Positions 46,101 through 55,100 of a DNA stretch of 64,000 nt are shown here, piece after piece. Each line of letters begins with the position of its first letter. The first letter of the stretch is position 1. The stretch covers positions 38,268,230-38,332,229 of the forward strand of contig CM051516.1 in NCBI GenBank assembly GCA_028015205.1, in the 5' to 3' direction. The position numbers were made by a program, and so were the translations under genes. This DNA comes from Mytilisepta virgata. Taxonomy: Eukaryota > Mollusca > Bivalvia > Mytilida > Mytilidae. The notes beneath the pieces were generated by a model. The model saw nothing but the letters and a program-made list of their open reading frames with translations, was not told the DNA's origin and searched no databases.

Positions 46101-49100
46101 GAAAAAATGTCTTGATTATATCACTGTGCACAGTTTAAGGGGAGAATTTTAATTTAAGATATATAACTGCATGAGTATACGCAATGCATATGCAAATGTA
46201 TAATAATCTACCCTAAGACAATTTACTTTATAATTCTAACTTACACAAATTCAAACTGACTAAAATGCAATTTTAAATCAACACACTTACGTTGTTTAAT
46301 CTTAATGATACATGTACCATGCTTCTTCAACGGATGTCTTGTTGACGAACTACAGTGTTTAAAAAACCCATTTCAATACTAGCCCGAAATTGAAACTTAA
46401 AATTTACTGTACAAAATGTTTTGAAAACTGTGAAAACTACATAAACTAAGGAGTATTTCCCTCGTGCATAGCTCCGTCCTACAGCTTTTGGTCAGTTTGG
46501 CATTTTTGAATTTGCGCTTCAACTTTTTTATTGTTGTTTTGGTTTTCAACATTTTAGGCCTTGAGCACAGCTGATGAGTCGTAAATCGACGAAACGTGCA
46601 CATCTTGTGCATCAAAATTGGTATTAAATATTTGTAACCAATACGTAGTTATTGCTAAAGATGACATTAAAAAGGAAACATCGTTGACCGAGTTGACTCG
46701 TATGTTTCTATAAGGATATACATAACTTGTTACAAAAGCTTCCAGTTGACAGTTTGGTAATTCATTTGTAATTAAAACCATTATTAACAAACAGGCCTTG
46801 AAATTACCTCGACATTTACTCCACATTTCACCAAGAGATCAATTTATGAGTTACGATACAATAAGTTTAAATCTGATCTAAGTAAACTACCTGTATCATT
46901 ACAGAAGATTTAAAAAGAAACATATCAATGGTATCAATTTTGTCACAGTTTGTTAAAAGGGAACAAGTATTTCATTCTATCTTGTTCAATTGTAATAAAT
47001 AAGATTGACAATTATGTAATAACTGAGTGAACAGTATGTACGTGTATCTGAAAAAAAAAGATAATTCTGAAGGAAAGGAATTACAATAAAGTTTAACTTT
47101 TGGACTTTGTAAGTCCTTCAGGTTTCGTTGTGACACGACTGTAGATGCATGCACATGTTAAAAATTATGATGATATATTTTACAGTTCTGCTACGAGCGA
47201 GGTTTCTATGAAATACTTAAATATTGTCCAGTTTTTGCGAGGACGTCTTTTGTACATATAGCACATTTCAGAATATTTTAAAGTTTAGCTTTGTAAATAC
47301 ATATCACAAGTCAAACATTATAACATATTGATTGTAAATGTATGATGAAAACTGACCTGAAATAGTTTCAGTATACGGGCTGTCAAAACGAACAATAAAA
47401 ACAATGAAACTGAGACTATAATAATCCTATTTTCTATTGTACAGGACAATTTAAGTAATGTTTTAACAGAAGAAGAGATAGCAAATTTAATGTCATTGTT
47501 TGAAAGACACGAAGTCATGCGAGGTAAAGTTATTTATTAACTAAGATTCCGTGTAAGAAGAAATTACGATTCTAATGAACCCTTGTACATCGTACGGTAA
47601 TTATACCTATAACATGAAAAATAAATTACAAGAGGCCCTGGGAAAAGAGTATTTTGATGGTTAGATTTAGTTGCTTTTCTATTCAGCACTCGTGGTGTTT
47701 TGGTGTGGGAGAAAATGATAAAAAAGGAAAAAATATTACCCGAACACTGCATAAGCGCAATTAGTTGAAAAATCCGAGACAGGAAAGGAGATAATATATA
47801 TTACCTTAACAGTGTATAAAGGTTATATCACCCATCATCTAAAGATAGAATTGATTGAATTCATAGTTGTTTAACGTCCACTGGCAAATATTTCATGCTT
47901 CTTCATGACGAGAACCAGTTCAATTTATCAAACAAGTCAAATAGGGGTGGTACAGGGCACAAAGGGGAACCAGTTTTGACTGCCACTGTAAAAGGAGGAT
48001 GGTTGGGTAGGGTCGGATAATTTAGCCTTCTATAGCGGCATCACCCAACTCTTTTTCGAAAACTACAGAAAGGATCTTTAGCGTGCAGGGATTGTGGCAT
48101 TCTCCAAACACGTTACCCACTATGGTCAGCGGTCAGGCGTCCCGTATTATGATCTGACAACCCCCCAATGACAGGGTCTCCCCTATCCACCACCCTGGGA
48201 CGCGCTAGGCAGCTCTGTGGGTTGAGCTCCCGTGACCCATCACAGATGCCTAGTCTAAAGATAGAAAGAAAAGGGATAATATTTCCCTAACACTGCATAG
48301 CGTAATTAGTTGAAAATGTATCGTATCATCTAAAGAGAGAGAAAAAGAGACACTATTTCCGAACACTAAATACGCGTAATTAGTTGAAAATATCTCGCAC
48401 CGTCTACGTCTACGTATACTAAAGCTTTAATTATACAGACATTACATTTAGTATAGAATTCGCCTAACAGTAATGTAGCGTGCAATGAGGTGCAATATAT
48501 TTTTTCTGCGTGTTAAAGACCTTACTATGACTTTAAGATGAAAAACAGCACGAATTTTTTTCATAAGCTTATGTGGATTATTTGTCTTTAATTTATCCTC
48601 CATATCCTTCCTTACTCATAAATGAAAGAATTCTTGAGCGAGTGCTGACTATACGTTGCTAAAACATAAATTTGTTACAGAGTGACATGGATGGACATTT
48701 ATCTCTATAACCAGGAAAGACATTCATATCATTTCGATATTATCAAATTGACTAAATGAGATTACTTACGAAAACCTATTATCTTGTCCATTATTATGTC
48801 AACAGCGTGTCAAGAAAGAATGTATATAAAAAAAATCTATAAAAGAAGTTAATCGACGACATGCAGCCAAAACTCCTTTAAAATAAATTTAGTCTTTTTT
48901 TTAGTCCGGCGTTGTGTCATTGGGGTTGCTTCGATTGGTTGGTATGTTATTGTTTACCGTACCTGTCATCCATTTTGTTGTTTATGAGCAATTCTTTATA
49001 ATGAAAGAATGTGACAGTTTGCAGATGTGGGACATTAAGCAGTTATATTTATTGGCATTATGATTGTACTATAATACTAATATCGATGAAAAGGATGTAA

Positions 49101-52100
49101 TAACTAAAATAAGATTAAATGAAAGGTCCACAATGAAACGCTAGCAGATAAACAACGGTCAAACTACATTATCGACGAGGGCAATATATATATAAATACA
49201 ACAGGGGTCTATGTACAGATACAGAGGATCAGTGAAGTTTTACTATGTACAGATACTGAATCGTGTAAACCGATTTAATAGGTATTCAACGCTATCTAGC
49301 GCGATCCTCTGGTGTATATAAGAAAAAGTGTTTTCGATCCCATAATGAAAAATTGATTTATTGTCGGAGTTCTGGAATCAGAAAATATGAAAAGCTAACA
49401 CAAACCGGAAAAGTTGTAGATCATATACACATGTCGAAATGACCAAAACTGTAAAATCAAGATTTTTCTCATTAACTACCAAGAGTTTATAAGTATGAGA
49501 TACTAGTCTTGAAAAATTGGATCTTTTATTATGTTAAACTGAAGAAAAGATATTTACAAATTTACTCTAACATCAGTATATTCCTTTAGTTTTCTATAGC
49601 GTGTATACTTGTTTTAGATTCAAGTATATCATTGGAAGACTATTTGGATTTCCGGAAAAGAGTTCATAATGAAATGACAAATTCTGAAATGTCACGTGAA
49701 CAGATTCAAGATGAAACCATGACATTCCATCGAGTAGATAAAGACAACACTGGATCAATCACATGGTGGGAATTCCTAAATTTTGAAACAACAAGAATCT
49801 TACAACAGAGAAATAAAGTAAGTAAGGTCTTCATGATCGAAAGGTTTGGATTGGTCAGTTGAGGTTTTATGCCTCTTTTCAGTACAACGGGCCATATCGT
49901 TGTAACCAGTTTTTATTGGAGGAAGAAACCGGCGTGGCCGACCTTCGACAGAAAAGATTGCAATCCTTACAAATTTCCAGTCGAAAAAACTTTCTCCCGA
50001 TTGGCATTTGAACTTACATTCTCATTGCTAAGTATTGTAGCAGTTGTAGTTTAAGCTTGTAATAAAACTTTATCGGGGTATTTTTTCATGTGACAAGAAA
50101 AATCAGTTTTAAGATCTATTTCAGACTCTGTCCAAATTTCCTTTTTGTCAAGATTAAGTAAAAGTTTTTTTTCTCTTTAAGTTACATTTGTATACATTTG
50201 TTTAAGTTACCTATATATTCCCGTGTTATCACCACAAATATCGATAAAAATACTTTTACTTCAACAAACCAAAGATATATATTTAAACTGATTGTATCTC
50301 TGCCTTTAAGTTCCTTATACACAAATAGTTCATGCACGAGTGGACAACTTTTATTTAAGTTTGTTACGCACGAGTGGACATATTATATGTTAAGTTGGGG
50401 AGACATTTTGCCACCTTTCAGGAATATAATGTGACACATGATATAATCAATGTAAGACAAAAACCATTAATCAACCGGATGCCATTATTAAACAATTTTA
50501 GATCACCTGGCCTAAAAGGCCATGCGAGCTTTTCTCTTAAGTTGGCGCCCGTCGTCCGTAATTTACATTTTAATCTTATCCACCGAAACCACTGGGCCAG
50601 TTTTGATGGTCCTTGGGTGGACCCCCTTCGCAAATTATGGCCAGTATCCCCGACCTCCAACGAAGATGGCTGCCAAGCTAAAAATAGAAAAGAAGAAGGG
50701 GGGGGGTTCAAATTTAAAAAAATCTTCTCTGAAGCTACCAAGCCAACGTCAACCAAACTTTGCAGAAATGATCCCTGGGTAGTCGCCTTCCAAATTTGTG
50801 TTCGGACGATCCACCAAGATGGCCGCCACAGTCCAACTTAGTTTAACCATGGACCCTATGGGAAATTCATTTACAAATCCTCTTATCTGAAACCACTGAG
50901 CCAATTGGAACAATTCTTGACAGCAATGGTCCTCTTTCAGATATGTGTCCGATGACCCGGACTGTCAACCAAGATGGCCACCACAGCCGAACATAGTTCA
51001 TTAAAATTGTCTTGTCTGAAACCTCTAAGCCAACTTGAACCAGACTTAACAGAAATGGTCTTTAGGTGGTTATCTTTCAGAATTGTGTCAGATGACCCTG
51101 TATGTCAATCAAGAAGGCCGCCACAGCCGAACTTAGTTTAACATATGACCCTATGTGAAAATTAAAAAAAAATCTTGTCTGAAAGCACTCAGTCAATTGG
51201 AACCAGACTTGGTAGCCATGGTTATTAGATTGTCCTCTTTCAGAATTATGTCCAATAATACAGATGTTTGTTTCTTTGGTGCTTTGATGGCTGTCGATTG
51301 GAAAATTGAATCCAGGTGAGCGATACAGGCTCCCGGGAGCCTCTAGTGACAGTTATCATCACTATTTCACAAATCAAGCTAGATTTTAGTTAGGTATTGC
51401 GTCTTACGTCATCGAACTTGACAATTCACCAGACTTTAACTAGCTGATTGCAGTGTGAATGGTGCCGTTAACGGAGGAGGATATATTTAACCTTCCTGTG
51501 AACCTGTTTTTTTCTTGGCTTTCCCTTTATGGGCTCCCTCTATCCTGGTGGTGGCATATCAAAGTTTCCAGCCTATGGTGTATTCATTTCACAGCCAATT
51601 CCTGACTGTCGTTTTTATGATATATACGACAACTTTCTTGACAAATCGAGATAAATGTAACATAAACCTATAATAAAGGGTTATGTTCAATCCTTGTTGA
51701 TATCACCATTCCAAAACTTTCACGGTCATCATCACGAATTTATTGGCCGATACGAAGTTTTTATCTCGCACATGAGATTATAAATCTTCAGTTAGATTTC
51801 ATGTCTTCCTGAAATTGATATCACACTGAATTTGAACCCCCGCCGGATGTTACTCTCCGGCAACGTTAACGGCCGTTAACGGAGAACGAAAAGCTAACCC
51901 TTCCAGAGCACAACAAGCTTACCCTTCCAGAAAACCTGATATCACACTCGGTTTTCAATAGAGTTCAAATTGCTTGTATTTTAAGTTTTTGTGTTTTATT
52001 GTTCTAATGCTGTTTAGTTTATTATATATTTTATATAATCATAATTAGCCTTACAGTAAGTTTAGGATAAATAAAACAGGTTTATAAATTTTCCTTCATT

Positions 52101-55100
52101 TGTCTTATTGAAGACTGCAGTTAAGCTTTTATGAGGAAACTGTTTATGACCCATTAATGACACAAAATTAACTTAAACTGCAGGGCAATAAATTTAGAAT
52201 TTAATTAGGTTGAGGAAAAATGTGTCTCATCTGAGAGAAATGATAGTTCACAGAAAATGAGATGATGACATTGTCATTTTATGTAATGAATAACATTAAG
52301 GTCTCAACGGTCTTATTGGAAACTGAAAGCGCTAATACTAATATATCACAGTCTGGCTTCTTTGTCCTTGTGTATAAATATATGCATAAAATGTAATGAT
52401 ACTTTCCTTATTTAGTCAGTTATTAAGATAGGAAATACTGTTTCTATATAAAGGTGGAAATAACTATATTAATATATTTATTTTGAGAAACCGTGTCAGA
52501 ATTTCCAGGGTTATATTACATACATATATCGATCGAAGCAAAATGTCCATATTAAATACAACAGAAAGTGTCACTATACGTCTTAAGGCGTGATTGATGC
52601 AATGCCCTGGATATTTTTGGGAACATTTTTGTTAAAAGATAAAAGATTAATCCGCTGTTAAGGAAATTGGACAGAAACAGATATACAGTGACAGAAAAAA
52701 TAAGTATGAACGTTGGCGAAACATTGATTTGATCTTGCAGTAAACATTTATTTAATCGCAACTCATAGAGGCCTCACTAAAATCAGGGTTCTGAGATCAT
52801 TATTAAATTAAACTGTCGCTTATATAAATTGTAAGGCTTTTTGTGGGAGTTCACATGCTATTGTCTTTGTGTTCTATTTTGCTCTGATTTTGTTTGGTTT
52901 TCTATTTTTTATTTGTTTGTTTGTGTCTTTTTAGTTTGCTATGTCAGTTTGTTCACGGATTGGCCTTGTCATTGGAATTTGGTCTCATGGTTATCATCTT
53001 GGCATTTTTTTTAAAAGCAGACATATTTTGCATGTGTTTTGTAATTTAGGATAATTATTTAGATCCATCAGCCTCATAAAATATCAGTTTATCATATTTG
53101 AACATGAATCTTTTTATTTCAGAATTCACTTTTACATCTGCTTCATGAACGTGAAATAGAACTAGCTCGGAGATTGTTTATGATATACGATGACCAATCG
53201 ACAGGTGTCGTTTCAGAACATAATGCACGCAAAGCAATTGCAACATGGTACACATTGTTTTTGGAACCAGACGAGGCTCTGAACGGGTAAGATATATTGA
53301 AGACAGGATTGAACTCTGGTGGTTCGGAAGGGTATAGAGTTGAGTTCCCATGTCTAATAAGACTCTCTAATAAACCAAAGTACCATAAGCATAGGTATGC
53401 AAGACACGAAATTGTATTCTACATCTACTAGATAAATACAAGTGTCATCCTAGACCTCTTCTCGTTTTTCTATTTATGACACACATTTCGACGCGCTCTA
53501 TATACTCAACATTATTTTAAGGTAAAAAATACACAAGGCTGTCAAAATAACTCAGTATATTGAGTGGCAGATTAAATTGAAAATGGCCAAAAAGGCAAAA
53601 AATTAATATGAAATAGAGATGATTAAGTTTGAAACCATCAATTGCAGCGCAATGCCTGAGGGAAGAAATCATGTACGGCACATGTTTAATTTAAGAGATA
53701 ACGTCAGAATACTAGGAATAATTAAATTTGTGTACAAAAGTAATGTCCGTGGATAATGTGCCTTTTTAGAGGAGGAAGTATAAAGAAGTTATATAAGAGT
53801 AACAGTAACAATATTTAAGGAAGTTTCAGGTTTTCATGTTTTCAATGTTTTTGAAATTTAAACAACAACTATAAGTTAAACAGGTTCTTTATTTCGAATA
53901 TGGAGTTTCAAAACAAGTTTTCCAAGTAGATTACTTAAAACAAATGACTTTCAAAATGGAAGAGATTTCATTTCGCTTCCTGGTGGGGAATAGGATAACT
54001 TAGTTAAGTTCCGTATTTCATGGAAATATGGAGAAAAAACACATTTACATGTAGTTAAATATCTCAACATTTTTCATGTTAATATATTGGTTGGTATCGT
54101 TGAACTATTATGCATGATTTGTTAAACTGTAATAAAACTAATGTTGCATATGCTCCAGACCGACAGATAGATAGTATAACATAATATATTGAAATGCGTA
54201 TTCGAATACAGAATTGACTAGAACAGAAAGCATCCCGATCAATGTCAGCAGAGAGCTTCGATTGAGCGAATGCTCTTTTAGTTTCTAAACCTTTAACATT
54301 GTCGTGAAAGTACATGTTCTAATAAAACTATAATTATGATAATTAATTAATATTTATTCCCAAAACTTTAAATTAACATTGAAAATTGTAGATCAAATAT
54401 AACAATTGGGGTAAAAATGTCATCTTTGAAATATTATAAATTAGAAATTGGAATAGAATACGTTTTTATTTATTGATAAAAATATTTTGCAATACAAATT
54501 TTGATGCACTGTTATAGCATATTTCAATAGTTTCAGTTTCATCTACAGTGATCCATGACAAAATTCTAGAAACCAAAGCATTGCAAAACATATTGAAGTG
54601 CAAAAAAAACCGATTTAAATATAGAGCTACATGTACATGTATGCATGAGACAGGTACTCCATAGTGTAAAAAATATCTATATCAATTCCTTAGCCAGTAA
54701 AGAAATGGGGAAAAGCATTAATGAAAAACATTAGATTATATCATAAGATATAAATTGAATATGTATGATATAACGTGGGCATGACATACATGTAGTTAAC
54801 AAAAGATTTAAATTAAATAATTATAATGTAATTAGAAAAAAGACGGACCTAGGGCTAATGTACACGAGAAATAAACCCAAACTGCACACAAGTATGGTCC
54901 GTAAGGTATTCAACAGTGAGCAAAAAAGCTCATATCTTAGAGCAAAAATAAGACGGCTTCTAGAGTCGACTTTGTAGTACCCCTATTTGCGAATACTAAA
55001 GGTTTCTCCCATATCCATGAGTTATTTTTCCCGACAAACGGTGTTTTGTATTTAACCTAAAGGGCAGAAATTACATTTAATTCCTTCAGAGGAAATTGAT

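Larger units (their letters stand above)
44727..47444 (+). other. Intron 2 of PHF24-like gene
   Basis: 2.7 kb with no gene seen. It holds the tandem duplication near 44.9 kb and a family A copy at 46.44 kb; the remainder is AT-rich and unremarkable. Confidence 0.7.
49818..53122 (+). other. Intron 4 of PHF24-like gene
   Basis: 3.3 kb containing the pearl-like element (50.5-51.35 kb) and an RT-tail fragment (51.55-51.84 kb). Nothing recognised in 49.82-50.49 or 51.85-53.12 kb. Confidence 0.65.

Noticed and set aside
47865..48245. tRNA or tRNA-derived SINE head
   Set aside because: I could not find convincing A and B boxes or a cloverleaf, so it is kept only as a probable repeat.
49869..50054. 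Open frame just downstream of PHF24-like exon 4
   Set aside because: Begins after a good donor and a stop in the exon frame; intronic with no domain.
50374..50841. 155-codon open frame
   Set aside because: Lies in the pearl-like tandem-core element and overlaps other frames on both strands; no family match.
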